Of a DNA stretch of 64,000 nucleotides, positions 11,037-22,491 are shown in pieces; the stretch's first letter is position 1, and the number at the start of each line of letters is the position of its first letter. Source of the stretch: Ottelia alismoides (Eukaryota > Streptophyta > Magnoliopsida > Alismatales > Hydrocharitaceae); contig JAZKJV010003256.1 in NCBI GenBank assembly GCA_037367405.1, forward strand, positions 1,736,001-1,800,000, written 5' to 3'. A program made the translations under genes and the position numbers. Below the pieces are notes generated by a model. The model worked only from the letters and a program-made list of their open reading frames with translations, was not told the origin of the DNA and made no database searches.

Positions 11037-12190
11037 ATGTCAACCAATAAACCTCCTTCAAAAATTATGGAACTTTTGTCCAAGTACCCTCTAGATCCGT
11101 ATTATGAAAATAAATTTATCTCGGTAAAACCCAAATCGTCATTCATTATGGAGCCTCTATCCGAGTATCCATCAGAACTATACTATGAAAATGAATTCAT
11201 CTCGGTTAGACCCAAAGCTTCAAAACCTCCTCCAATTATACATCATCCAACTTCCATAGAAGACTCGTACCAACAAATAGATCCAACCCTCTCTACAAAT
11301 CCGATCTACTTCATAAATGACAATACTTTGTATTCGGATCATACAAACAAACAACTGAATGAGGTCTCCACTTCTTCATATTCGATCCTCTATATTCTGA
11401 TCATACAATCCATCCTTCATATTATGTAAATGTCAATCCATCATTCATGGGAGATTCTAACCACGCGATCGAATTTAACACTTCTTCACATCTTCCACCT
11501 TCCCCACCCTTGAACACAAATGAGCAACTACCATCTTGGATTGACCATGACAACCCAATCTTCAGACATGACACTCATACAGAGGACTGGACTAATGACA
11601 TCGACACACAAAAATCCTGTATGTTGACTCCACAGTATAAGGGTCCGACCAATCATGATCAAAGGAATGAACTCTACTCAGACCAACTCCACATGCCTGA
11701 ACCACACCATAAAACATATGGTTTCTATCCTATTGAGCAGACTCCTTCCATGATTTTAGAGGAGAAATTTTCAGAAGATAAAGATCATACATCCGCTATT
11801 TCAAGAAGATCTTCTCCCAACTCATACATGAAAATGGAAGATGTAATAATTGAATCTCAAAATAAAAAATGAGAAATCACACAGACTGCTCCTGAAAATT
11901 CTCTAGAGGATGACATTTTGAGGATAAATAAGGGATATGAATTGATGGAGGAAAAATTCAAAAACCGACTAATTTCATTTTACGGAAGCTTGGGTATGAA
12001 AGAAAATGATGAAATAAATGGATCTAATGATGAGAAACCTGAGGATATTCAGAAACCCATGGACTATGCTCACCCTAGGGACGACTCTGACAGTGTCACT
12101 TCTGCATACTACTCCCCTAGGAATAACTCTGACTCAGATCAAAGCCCCTGCTCATCTATGGAAAACACCACATCACCACACCACACATAA
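11037..12190 (+). pseudogene. Element C ORF1, unrecognised polar protein in gag position
   Basis: The frame opens at 11037 for 130 codons, then shifts; it continues from about 11447 to 12190 with an in-frame TGA at 11870. The N-terminal part has a two-copy internal repeat: MELLSKYPLDPYYEN-FISV (residues 11-31) and MEPLSEYPSELYYEN-FISV (38-58). The rest is rich in His, Ser, Asp, Asn and Pro. It lies where gag should be, but I see no capsid motif, no zinc knuckle and no resemblance to D gag. It may be a replaced or very diverged gag. Function unknown. Confidence 0.45.
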
Positions 12191-12884
12191 AATACCAAAA
12201 AATGAAATATTCAAAAACACTCAAAAAATTGAAAATCTAGAAAAATACATCATTATTGAAATTGAAGAAGATCTGAAGAATTTGGATCCTGCTTTACGGG
12301 AAGCATTGGAGAAAAGATTAATGTTTGAAATTCCCTTTATACAGGCCATTGAACACTTCCCCGGCCTTAAAGGATTTGTAATGAACAAATTAATGATAAA
12401 AAAGTCGAGCAGGATAATAACAAAGACTGAAAGACATATCTTGTTAATGGCTACCTCCTTGGTGTTGAGAAGAAAAACCAAGAGCCGCATAGTGAAGCGG
12501 TTGCCCAGATTTGACTGTAGAACCAAAGACATAATGTTTACCCATGCTCGAATTGATGACGATTCACCAATCAATATCCTCATGACCTCTGTATTTAACA
12601 AGCTCAAACTCGGACCTATCAGGAAGATACAAGAGATCATTCAATTGGATGATCGATCGATAAAGCGGCCGAGAGGAACCATTTCAGTCATCATTACATT
12701 TCAAGGTGCTCTGCTAAAAGTAGACTTCATGATCATTGATATTGAGCATCAAGGAGAATTCACCCAGTCTCCATTTATTCTTGGAAAGCCATTCTTATCA
12801 TTGGCTAAGGCAATTATTGAGTGTGAGACTCAGGAAATAAAATTTTACAGCAATGGAAGCACTTCGATCTCACCCAGTATTTGA
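12018..12884 (+). pseudogene. Element C retropepsin-like region, degenerate active site
   Basis: From about 12190 the frame resembles the gag-PR linker and protease of element D. Shared features are the helix AIEHFPGLKG (D: ALEHIPLFQKN), DDRSIKRPRGTI (D: ADRSIKRPKGLL), VDFMIIDIE and PFILGKPFLSLAKAII (D: PIILGRPFLAIAKAV). The expected DSG triad reads DDD in the context IDDDSPIN, so the catalytic Asp is kept but the following Ser and Gly are lost. Activity is unlikely. The first 55 or so codons of the open frame overlap ORF1 in another frame and are probably not genuine. Confidence 0.7.
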
Positions 12885-13007
12885 GGAACCACAATTTTCT
12901 GAGGAAACCCACAATGTCCTCGACAGCCGTAACCATCAAGCGGTATAAGAGCCCTACCCTGTTGCTACACCTGAGATAGCGGTTGTTGATGAGACTATTG
13001 GTTTAGA

Positions 13008-13361
13008 GACTCTTCCCCCTTTTCCATCCCCAGCTGCTCTCACCATGGAAAATCGAATATATGACTCATATGATCCTGAGACTTTGCATGGGTGCACCCT
13101 GAGTCGGTCGAAACCTTCTCTGACTATCTTGATCAAATCAACCTGATACAGGAATGCTTCAACATCAAGTCAATTGAGAACGAACATGCAGAGACTCTCC
13201 TCATTGTTCCATTTCCCACTGCTCTCACCATAGAAAAATGGTTCTTATATGATCATGAAACATATGCATGGGCTCACCCTGAGTCAACCCTCTCTGACTA
13301 CCTTGAACAAATCAATCCAACTCAGGAGTGCGCCAACATCAAGAAAACTAAAAAAAACATG
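13008..13361 (+). repeat. Two-copy tandem duplication in element C
   Basis: Two units of roughly 165-185 bp (about 13008-13195 and 13196-13361) share TCCCACTGCTCTCACCAT-type starts. Encoded blocks are HPES...SDYLDQINLIQEC and HPES...SDYLEQINPTQEC. The copies have drifted apart and the reading frame differs between them. Confidence 0.7.
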
Positions 13362-13462
13362 TAGGACGAACACCGACCAAGGAGAAAATTTTCAATGGTT
13401 ATTCATCTAGAGACTCAAGTGTCAACATCTCACTCCCAGGATCAACATCTTCATGAAACAAA

Positions 13463-14029
13463 ATGACTACTCCTTCATCTAAAAAGAAAGTCACCTTTGA
13501 ACTTCTAAAAGAGGAATCGCCTGATGATCCCTCATCAAGTCCGGAAAAGGTAATCTATATGAGTGAGGTTTGTTCGGCAGTCCTAAAACCATATCTTCGC
13601 AAGGATCCAAACTTCGATTCCCATTGGACGACTCCCGTTCCGCACTATTATTCGTCCAAAGATGATTATCCTGGTCTCATTAAATATACCTGAATAATTT
13701 CTTATGAGCTGACTGAGACTAGTGCTTCAGAATATTCATCATCCGAGGATGAATCTCTTGATCCTAAGAAGGAACGAATTCTGAGAAAACAACTGAAGCT
13801 AATAAAAAACAAGAATATCTGGAGTACCTCCACTTTCAAATACTATTCCTCTGAGGATAACTCCAATGATGGTTATCTTTCATCTGACTCATACACGTCA
13901 TCTACTCTCCAACATGATTTGTCTGTGGATAACACTGATAATGGTTGGGAATCATATGATTCATCTCCTTCTTATCATTACGATCTCCCACCACAGGCTC
14001 ACAAAAAGATCGGTCGAAAACCGCCTTAA
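13463..14029 (+). pseudogene. Element C 3' ORF, Ser/Asp-rich, unknown
   Basis: About 188 codons opening with MTTPSSKKKVTFELLKEES, interrupted by an in-frame TGA at 13691, ending at TAA 14027-14029. Acidic Ser-rich runs (SEYSSSEDESLD, FKYYSSEDNSNDGY) alternate with a Lys/Arg patch. The composition recalls the acidic region after the D protease (63500-63590), but I cannot show homology. No RT, RNase H or integrase motif is present between here and the 3' LTR. Confidence 0.4.
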
Positions 14030-14085
14030 TCATCGGCTACCGACCCTCCCTCCCGACCACATCGGTCTCCTTGTATATCTTCTTC

Positions 14086-14440
14086 CTCTACTTAGTCCAA
14101 GGACTAAATATATGGGGGAACCGATGCCTTATGTACATACCATTCTCTCCTTCTCACGATCACTTCATTTCCACCCTTCTTCTATACTTAGGCTGACCAA
14201 AGCTTAAGTATAGGGGGAACCACTGTCCATCTGTATATACTCTCCTCATTCACATATCTCGATCGCCTCATTTTCTATCTTCTTCTATACTTAGACTGTT
14301 CACAGCCTAAGTATAGGGGGCGGACCGATAAATCTTTTTCTTTTTCACTCTCTTACGGTTAGCCCGAGCTATGTCTTCTCCACGCTTCTTGTGCTCTGAG
14401 GACACAACACTCGCTAAGTATAAGGGGTGTGTATATATAT
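14086..14440 (+). repeat. Stem-loop/PPT array of element C (four modules)
   Basis: Modules end near 14117, 14218, 14321 and 14427. Each has a TACTTAG-type left arm, a short loop and a right arm running into a PPT-like purine tract. The best two pair CTATACTTAGGCT (14182-14194) with AGCTTAAGTATAG (14201-14213) and CTATACTTAG (14285-14294) with CTAAGTATAG (14307-14316); both are followed by GGGGG. The first is TACTTAGTCC/GGACTAAATA (14089-14110). The fourth is longer and imperfect. The true PPT before the 3' LTR carries the same AAGTATAGGGGG. Confidence 0.8.
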
Positions 14441-15928
14441 TGTTTATATATATTACCCATAGCTCGTACTTTCGTGTAAGTCTATATGTATTTACGGGGG
14501 GTAACTAACTTGAAAAAAAAAGGTTTTGCTACTAACACTGATTGTGTCCAACCTAAATTTTTTGAAAAAATGACTTCTTATTCATTTTTGCATAAAAAAA
14601 CTTTTTCAAAAAAAATCGCCTATATGTCCCACGCCTACACTTCATCCAGCATTACATGCATTTGTATTTGTGAAAAGCCCTTGGGTTCTGAACCGAGTTA
14701 TGAGCAGAAATCGAGAGTGGTCTTGACTTGACCTTAATCCACGTAATTTTCAGAGGAACTTCATCGAGAAATAGGATTTTAGAAGCTTCAAGTCTATAAC
14801 TTAATTCTTCGATTTCCACATGACAATGTACATTATTTGACTCTTAGTGTCTAACCTGGTTTCTTCATTCTGGGTAGGACTCTGAAATAGGGAATTAATT
14901 TGTACTCTCGCACTATGCACTTAGCTCAACTTAGACGGGGTGTTGGAAGACTGAGTGAGTTTCTTTTTTGGTAGCGTGGACATCTAAAGATCGGAGTATG
15001 GGTTGAAATAAAGCTTCGAAAAAGGAATGGACGGCTAGGCACAATTTTTTCTAAGTCCCCAAAACATGTACGAAAAAAAGATTCTATATCCGTACCACTA
15101 AGACTGCAGAAAGAAAGGACAAAAGGACGTAGTTAGGCTGGCCGATTTAGGATGATTTAGTTAACCGTTGATGAAAGCTCCGCGCGCCCAGTAGTAGCTC
15201 AATGCTCTCCCATTTCCTTTGGTCGACCTGTGAAGTGGAAGGAACGAATTATATATATAGGCATGAGACGAGGATGATCCGCATCCATGGATGAATGGTT
15301 AAAGCGCCCAACTCATAATTGGCAAATTCGTAGGTTAAGATCCAAGCAAAGATACCGAAAATCCAAATACAAAGAAGCCTACTACCAAATAAACATTTGA
15401 CCAAAAAGGTCAAGCCTTAAGAAAACCTGCAGATCTTGGTGAAGACTTGGCTAAACTGGTCGGCTTCACAAGGAGAGGTGACTACATTGGCCACCATCCA
15501 TTTCCTTTCTCCTTATTCTAATTTCTCCCTCTATTCAATTGTGAACACAACACGACAGACCTTAGAAGGAAATACCTGACTCCCCGAGGACGAGTTACTG
15601 GAGAGGAGGTTTGCATGGTAGTCTGGCATTCTAGATAGGAAGAGCTAAAACCTTTCACACACGTGAGTCGATTATTCAATGTTCAAGGGGTATGCTTTGG
15701 GAGGAGGATCGATTTAAGATGACTTCTGAGCTAAAACTGTGACAATGATGTGCATAACTTGAAGGCTGTTGATTTTAAAATTCTAAGTCTCACAGAAGTT
15801 CCGATACACTAATAATCCAAAGGTTAGGTCTAGTTTCATTTTCACATTCAGCTCATGATCTTGGTATGGAACCCAATCTCATTTCACCTCATGGCATTTA
15901 TTTTGATGCTTAGGGACGAGCATGGTTT
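14441..15928 (+). other. 3' non-coding region of element C
   Basis: No convincing gene. The part from about 14640 to 14850 is a diverged homologue of A 100-230 and B 41030-41160 (shared TCAGAGGAACTT, ACTTAATTCTT). The part 15430-15620 matches A 700-880. Block TTCCGATACACTAATAATCC near 15799 is common to A, B and C. A plastid insert interrupts it around 15170-15340. Confidence 0.65.
15281..15336 (+). tRNA. trnI-CAU: Plastid trnI-CAU fragment (truncated) captured in element C
   Basis: GCATCCATGG, then TGAATGGTTAAAGCGCCCA, the anticodon loop CTCATAA (anticodon CAT) and ATTCGTAGGTT reproduce plant plastid tRNA-Ile(CAU) from its 5' end through most of the T arm, with about two differences that I can recall. 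After 15336 the match stops, so the end of the T arm and the acceptor 3' strand are absent. This is not a functional tRNA gene. The sequence just upstream (from about 15180) may also be plastid-derived spacer, but I am less sure of that. Confidence 0.8.
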
Positions 15929-15941
15929 AAGTATAGGGGGA
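15929..15941 (+). promoter_or_regulatory. Polypurine tract of element C
   Basis: AAGTATAGGGGGA abuts the 3' LTR start and is identical in its core to the motif repeated in the 14086-14440 array. Confidence 0.85.
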
Positions 15942-18900
15942 TGATGAATCTCATATTCATCACTCTAAAAGTCATGAATTAAGCTCAAATCCCTAAAAAT
16001 CATTGGCATTTCTTCATTTATTCTGCATAATTAGCATTCATGCATGTTTTGATCAGAATTGCATTTTATCGCTTATTTTCGCACAAAATAAGTAGCCAAA
16101 ACTCCCAGCTAAATTGACCTGTAAATAGCCTAACTTCCCCAATTTTTAACTAATTCATGCTAACTCCAAATGACCTGAAACCACTCCACGGTTTTCATAT
16201 TACTAACAAGAATAAATGAAAAATACAAAAAAAACACTAACCTAAATAAGTCAACCAAAAACCCAAACCCTAATTCTAGGACTCCCAGACTAAAACCTTG
16301 ATATCTTCCTCATACAGTGTCTGATTTGATCCTACTCACTTTTGAACTAATATACATTCAATTAATTTCAAAACAAGACCAAGTTCAAGTGAATCTGAGT
16401 TCATATGTGAAAGTTGAGTTTTGGGCCTCTTTTGTACATTTTGTATTTTAACGGCTTTTGACCTATTATTTTATGTACAAAATTGACTCATTTTATTCAA
16501 AATTGACTCATTTTATTTTATTTCTTTTTCATTTATCTTCTTTGATAAAAGTTTTATTAAAATTTACAAAAAATCCAAATCCAAACTGAGATTGAAATCA
16601 AAGAAACTAATTGAGTCCGAGTCTTCACTAATTATTTGTACAAAAATTGTCTTTGTTGTATTTTTTCATTTATTATTTTTATTACTTAACAAAAATCCAA
16701 AAAAAATAGACTAATGTGTAACTTTTTATCTTTTATCTTATCATATTTTTTGGGATTTTTATCTAGTTTAAAAATGACAAAAAATTAGAAAAACCCAAAA
16801 ATCAAGGTATTCTATGTACATGGGATACCCCAAAACTATCGCTTTGTGCAATTGTTGATTTTGGTTTTGATTTCTTCATGAAAGTTGTAGACTCATCGAG
16901 ACGAGCAACTTTCATGAAGAAAATTTTTCGATTCGAGGTCATTTACTATTTTATATGTATTTATCTTTGTATTTATTTTTCGATTTTGTGGGGCTAAGAC
17001 GTGGCTGCTCCTGGAGCCGCCAAGTGTTACCCATTTTTTTACCTTTATTTATTTTCGTTTTTATAAAAAAATTAAAAGCCTTGCACGTGCGGAGCACATG
17101 CCTCTGCGCAGTGCCTTGCACGTGCTTCACCCGCCCCTCCATTTGATGCCACATGGCGAGATCAGGGGCGTCCGATCTCGATCGATCGGGAGGCCCTTGT
17201 ACATCATTCCTATTCCTTACTTTCCCAATGCAGCTCTGCCACCCCTGTGAAATCTCTGCCTTGCTATTGTCACCCCGCAATCTCCAGCATCCGTCTTCCT
17301 CTGCGAATCACGGTGCCGCCGCTGCGCATCTCATCGGATCTCATTAACGTCCATCTCCCTCCACATTCCTTATTCTCTGTCGCCTAACCCACCTATATAA
17401 ATCATTGATGGGCCTCCCTCAAAGCTCCATCCGTTGATACGTGATAGAAACAGGAGCACATTTGTCGGAGGTGACAGCTCCAGCGATGCCTCCCCAGCCT
17501 GTGGCGAGATCCGACCAACACTGGTCGTTGCAGCTCGCAACCTCCCCCGCCTTGCAGCTGCTCGCTCCGGCCGCTTTACGCCGTTAAGCCTACCTTTCAC
17601 CATCAACCACTTCATCTCCACATCCTGATCGGAGCCAGGAGTTGCTCCTCCAGACTTCCACGGCTGCATTGACGCCTCCTCTTCATCGACAACGCTCCGT
17701 ACGCCACTTGCTCCTCCAAGGCACCATAGGAGTTGGGATCCTCCCCTTCTCCAACGCCTCCTGGGAGTTCCAGGAACCCACTTTCCATTGCCTCCAACTA
17801 TCGAGGTGACCCTTCTCCGCCTAGGCTCCCCCGGCCGCACTCGCTGTGCCTGTCGCCTCACCACTGGCCTCGGCTGTGCGACTCCACTAGCACTAGCATT
17901 CAGCCTCCGCCCTCTGCCTTACCACCGAGAGTGAAGCCCGAGGCCCCCACGCACGTGCGAGGCATGTGCGCCGGGGGAACGCCCATCTACCCCAGGTTCA
18001 TGTGCTAAGCACGTGACCATTGGGAAAATTGCAGGAGCGCCCCTCAACTTCTGCCAATATGCACATCAACCCCTGCTGACCAAGGGTCACGTGCTTGGCA
18101 CGTGACCACTTGGAAATTTTGCACTCGACCCCTCATCAGTCCTGGTAATTACATTTTAGTCCTTCCACTGCAATTTATATTTATTTATTTATTGTAATAT
18201 TGCAGTGATACCCCTGTATTCCTCCTCCACTTTGAAACACATTATTGAATCATTTTATTTTTATAAAAATAGCACTTTGTTCTTCAACTAATTCTCTACA
18301 TCTTGGCATATGTTTGACATTTTTGTGATATGTGGTTAATTAATAATTAATTATTTTTATGGAAAATTACATAATTTGCCCATTTTGTGCTTAAAAATCC
18401 ATTACTAATTAACCGTAGCTTTGAAAATTGCCAAAAAAATCACGGATTGTAGATCTAGTTTTCCCAAATGATTAGCATTTGCATGCATAATTTGCCTTGT
18501 AAAAATCATTTTACCTATTTCGATCTTTAATTTTTAATTGGTATTAAATCTCATATTTTTTAGGTTTAGGATCTTTCCGAGATCTATCACCTAGTGATAG
18601 ACCTTGGATAATTTTATTCCTTGAAAACATATGGGTTTAATATTTATTATAATTAGATATTAAAATTTGCGTCGTTTACATTCATAAATTCATTAAATAT
18701 TTATCTTGCATTCAAAAATTCCAAAAAAAATTATAGTGCATTCATTTCATCATAATTATCATCTTGCCCAAATTTCATATTTTTCAGACAACGTTATTGA
18801 TATTCATTTTCTAGTCCTTAACATTGGGCAAATTTGCATTTTGCATCCCAAAATTGCATTAAAAATAACAAAAAATCACTGTCTCGAAAACTGTATGCGA

Positions 18901-19120
18901 GCTTTTATAGACAAATTTCTAGGTTGTTCCTTTGCCTCCTTGAGTTCGACCTTGGGACTTGCCCAAGTAAAATAAACATTAAACCACGTTGATTGAAAAA
19001 TGAATTAATTAATTGTGGTTATTTATTGACTGATTCCGATTGCCCGTCTACAATGAAACAACACATTTTTAAATGCTCGATAATTCACGATAATTAATAA
19101 GGGAAATTTCGGACTCATCA
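15942..19120 (+). repeat. 3' LTR of element C (3179 bp)
   Basis: Homologous along its length to 6416-9573, with the same terminal palindrome, GC-rich tract, TATA box (17393-17402) and CACGTG pairs (near 17945 and 18088-18102). It ends GGACTCATCA and is followed by CATCA, the target duplication. Confidence 0.92.
17393..17402 (+). promoter_or_regulatory. TATA box of the C 3' LTR
   Basis: CTATATAAAT, at the same place as 7841-7850 in the 5' LTR. Confidence 0.65.
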
Positions 19121-19530
19121 CATCACAACCTCCCGAAAGTTCGGATCCAGTCAACGCTGGAATTCACAGGAAGTCTTGATGCATTCTTCTAGGTAAAGTG
19201 ATGCAAGCACAATGATGGATTGATCCCATTGAGATATGATATCTTCCAGCCAATGGACTAACGATTTCGTTCAAGATCCTACAGTAGACGAGATTCTTGG
19301 TCTTTGATCAAATGAGCATTGATGATGACCTGATACATGTTTGGTTCACTCCATCAAGGAAGGCATACTTAATATTTGAGGGCAAGGATTTGAGCTCTGG
19401 TGGTGTAGGAGCCACTTCAGTGGTGACCTCGATGACAACTGCAGGTGTTAGCCCTTTCAACTATTGGTTGTCCACCTTTGGCAATTCAGCTTCTTCATTC
19501 AGAATATCATAAAGATCTACAATAAAATCT
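19121..19530 (-). pseudogene. E reverse transcriptase, N-terminal part (broken)
   Basis: The minus strand carries the start of pol, which lies just before the part at 5698-6415. Visible blocks are PPELKSLPSNIKYAFLDG (D: CPELKPLP then MKYRFLAG), a following region like LERNRKAIEW of D after frameshifts, and DPNFREVV at the C boundary. The last codons join in frame with MKEIQKW beyond element C when C and one CATCA are removed. CATCA at 19121-19125 is the right-hand target copy. Several frameshifts are present. The stretch 19530-19790 is the degraded PR-RT linker. Confidence 0.75.
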
Positions 19531-19790
19531 TCATCCTTAGACAAGGGGGATTATTCAAATTCTCAATAGTCACATCAGCAAAAATCTCATCTTCAAAGAC
19601 TTCGATTAATTGGAATGTGTTTTCCCATACTTCCTCCATGTAGAGGAATTATATGGTTTCTCTGTCATCTAGAAATAGATCTGTATCTCTGATCTCTACT
19701 AAAAAAATCATAGTCCTTAGAATATTGAGATTCAAGCACTCTCATCTCAGACACAATTTTCGTTAGCTTTGGTTCAGGAATGGTCTCTAT

Positions 19791-20490
19791 CTAGATCTTG
19801 TCAGTGCTGGAGCGGAATGTGGTCTCTCTAGTGCCATAGTCAACTACTGCATGGACTATTCGAAGGAACGGCTGACCAAGGATAACCGGGGTATGGAGCA
19901 GAGGTGCGGAGGTGTCCATGTCTAGGAAAATGAAGTCAACATGGAATTGCATCCCTTGAACAATGGCAATCACATCCTCCAACATGCCCTTAGGTCGCTT
20001 GACGGATCGATCCATGAAATGCAGAATTATCTTGGTTGTCTTAACTGATCCCAACCTAAATTCTGTGAGTAGTGACGCTGGCAGAAGGTTGATAGAAGAT
20101 ACACTGTCAAGCAAAGTGCACTCGAACTCCTGATTGAAAATAGTGCATCTGATGAGTGGTGCTCCCGTGTCTTTTTATTTGTGTGGGATATTGCTCATGG
20201 CGTTTACTGTAGCTATGGTCAGGATATGCTTCTCAGATTTTCTGCTATTTTGCGGGACCGATGCTTTGTTGTACATGCTTCTTTAATTCCTTATTTTACT
20301 GCAGGAATGTACTCCATGGATTTTAACAACGACATTTCATGAATCAAGTTTTGCAAAATTTGGACAATTTCAGGATCAAACAAAGTATTTTTCAAATTTT
20401 TTACTCTTTTTGGTTTGATTGATGAAGGAAAAGGCATGTGTACATTGTCAAAAATGTTTTCATTTTCATTCGAATTTCTGTCCATGTCTT
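19791..20490 (-). pseudogene. E retropepsin and gag-PR linker (broken)
   Basis: The open part (20114-19791) is a clear Athila-type aspartic protease: SSINLLPASLL, MDRSVKRPKGML, VDFIFLDMD, PVILGQPFLRIVHAVVDYGT. The active site reads LDSVSSIN, so the Gly of DSG is replaced by Val; the copy is probably inactive. The linker from 20490 to 20115 includes PPTLKLK-like remnants, KTREHHSSDALF in one frame and GAPLIRC in another, equivalent to GAPYVRC of D, so at least one frameshift separates it from the protease. Confidence 0.8.
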
Positions 20491-20889
20491 TCTGTACAGG
20501 TAGATGGTAAAAAGGTATGCATTCATCTACATTTGGTGGACCAAAACTTATAGGCTCGGCTCCATCAGCTGGCTTTAGTTCTACACTGGTGTTGACATCT
20601 CCAAGGATGGCGCGGCATCACCAAGACTGCTGCATTCTTTTTGTATTTTTCTATTTCCTTCATTTTTTGTATTTTTGTATCTGGTGCTACTCTAAAAAAT
20701 TATGATGGCCCTGATGTAGGCCTGGCCAACGACTCGTCGTCGGAGGTTTGTTCTTCCCTTTCATCGTCGCATATGGTTTGATTGTCCTACCGATGCTGAG
20801 TTGAACATCATTAGATAAAAAGACATTATTTTCACCTGAATTGGGTGGGGCATTGTAGGCTACGTGTTCTTGTGGTAGAAGTTATTTGG

Positions 20890-21483
20890 AATAGCTTCAA
20901 CCTGAACCGGAATGATAGTTTTGGCGGCCATTAGGTCATCTATCTTCTGTCCCATCTCAACCATGTTCTTCACAAGCTGAGCCAGAGAATCAAGGGACAT
21001 GTTAATCGGGGCAACCTTAGAAGGTTCAGCCTGATGAGAGCGTTGATTCTGTTGGTAGGAGGAAGGCTCTTACTAGTAACCCTGAGAATAGTGAGGAGGA
21101 GGAGGAAGAGAAGGGTAACGATGGTACTGTGGCGAGGAGCATTGATGAAGGTACTAAGAAACTGACCGTTGGTACTATTGATTGCAGTATCCGGACTGCG
21201 GTTGATAATTGTTCTACCTCTATTTATAGCCATGCTATGGGGGCTACTGGTGATGAGCCAGGTTGGGCTGGAAATTACACCCTCCCTATTATTGATGATA
21301 TGGTCGGCTAGTATTAGACTGACCCAGGGGTTATCCCTGAGGATAGATCAGTTGTTGATCCTTTCTCTAGATGCCATTCACTTCTTGAATGAGAGGGGGA
21401 GGTGGAGAACAAGGCTAAAGATGTTGATGCTAGAATTTAGGTGGTTGGTCGTGAGGCCCATCATCCTAAGATTTGGGTGCTCG
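20890..21483 (-). pseudogene. E gag, C-terminal Gln/Pro-rich part
   Basis: The minus strand reads a Pro/Gln/His/Tyr-rich stretch (YHRYPSLPPPPHYSQGY, SSYQQNQRSHQAEPSKVAP) and then SLDSLAQLVKNMVEMGQKIDDLM. This matches, in order and composition, the gag C terminus of element D (PPPHYSQ, then SLDDLACLL). Many in-frame TAG codons fall at expected Gln positions. The rest of gag is at 28968-30537, separated by element F. From 20490 to 20890 the linker is too degraded to read. Confidence 0.65.
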
Positions 21484-22491
21484 ACAGTTTTGCTTATAGT
21501 AGGAGCTTGTCACAGGCAGACAATCGCACATGCTACATTTGCAAACAACTAAGACACTTCAAGGCCCAATGCCCATCGTGTGCCAGTAGATCTAGCCCAC
21601 AGCAGGAGCATAGTGGAATACCAGCCAAGTCTTCTATACATGTGCACATATCGGTACTCTGACGGGGAGTCCATGACTTTTAGCAAGCCCTACAACAGAC
21701 AGACAGTGTTGCGGGATCTAGTCCACCATCACGAGGACAACTGAATGCAGTGACACAGGAGTAGTCTCATGATTATGGATCAGTCATCAGAGGTATGATT
21801 TCAGCCCATGGGACTTCTTTACATGCATTGTTTGATTTAGGGGCTACACATTCCTTTCTTGCACATCGTACAATGCCCACATTGGGCAAGTCAGTGATGG
21901 AGGTTGCTTCACGTACTACATCAAGGGCCTAGGGGGCCAATTATTTTTCATCCACCAAGCAGTGGAGGATGTAGCCGTACAGATAGGTGGGAATAAGATG
22001 CCTGCTTTCCTACTGTTGATCCAGTTAGAGGACTTTGACATCATCTTAGGCATCTACTGGTTGAAGAGGCACCATGCATGCTTAGACTGTTTTGGGAAGA
22101 CAGTTTCCATTATCCTGGAATGCCACCATTTCCGTTTGATGGGTGTACTTCTTATGGTGGGATTGAGTGCATCTCTGCCATGAGGGCACACCAGGTTCTC
22201 AACATGGATGTGTAGGCTACCTTTCTTACATGGTAGACTCAACATCGCAGATTAGATGATTGAGAACGTTAGAGTTGTGCGTGAGTTTCCAGATGTGTTT
22301 CCAGATGACTTATCTGGGCTACCACTAGTGAGGGAGATAGAGTTTGAGATCGCGCTATTTCCGGACACACAGCTGATCTCTATCCCTCCATACAGGTTGG
22401 CACCAGTTGAACTCAAAGGATCTGTTGGAGAAGGGATTCATCCGCCCCATTACATCACCATGGGGAGCGCTAAGAGGGATTTTAGGGAGAA
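21484..22491 (+). pseudogene. F interior 1: zinc knuckle, protease, RT start (5'-truncated)
   Basis: It starts in the gag C terminus. A complete CCHC knuckle CYICKQLRHFKAQC is encoded near 21532-21573. Protease follows (about 21777-22150) with ALFDLGATHSF in place of the usual DSGATHSF and DFDIILGIYWLKRHHACLDC. The RT start VVREFPDVFPDDLSGLP and ISIPPYRLAPVELK (22256-22430) leads to PITSPWGA and the junction with the PPT at about 22470. Frameshifts and stops separate the pieces. Confidence 0.8.

Larger units (their letters stand above)
6416..19120 (+). mobile_element. Element C: complete non-autonomous Athila-type LTR element, 12.7 kb
   Basis: Two LTRs (6416-9573 and 15942-19120), a tRNA-Asp type PBS, a PPT and a perfect 5-bp duplication define the whole element. 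The 6.4-kb interior encodes a long unrecognised polar region, a degenerate retropepsin and a Ser/Asp-rich region; no canonical gag capsid, RT, RNase H or integrase is seen. It also has a stem-loop/PPT array (14086-14440) and a captured plastid tRNA fragment (15281-15336). In the first 270 bases the two LTRs differ at about 5% of sites by eye, so the insertion is not recent. It sits in the RT gene of E. Confidence 0.93.

Noticed and set aside
21441..21662. Zinc-knuckle protein as a host gene
   Set aside because: CCHC knuckle belongs to the chromovirus gag of F, flanked by its protease and RT start.
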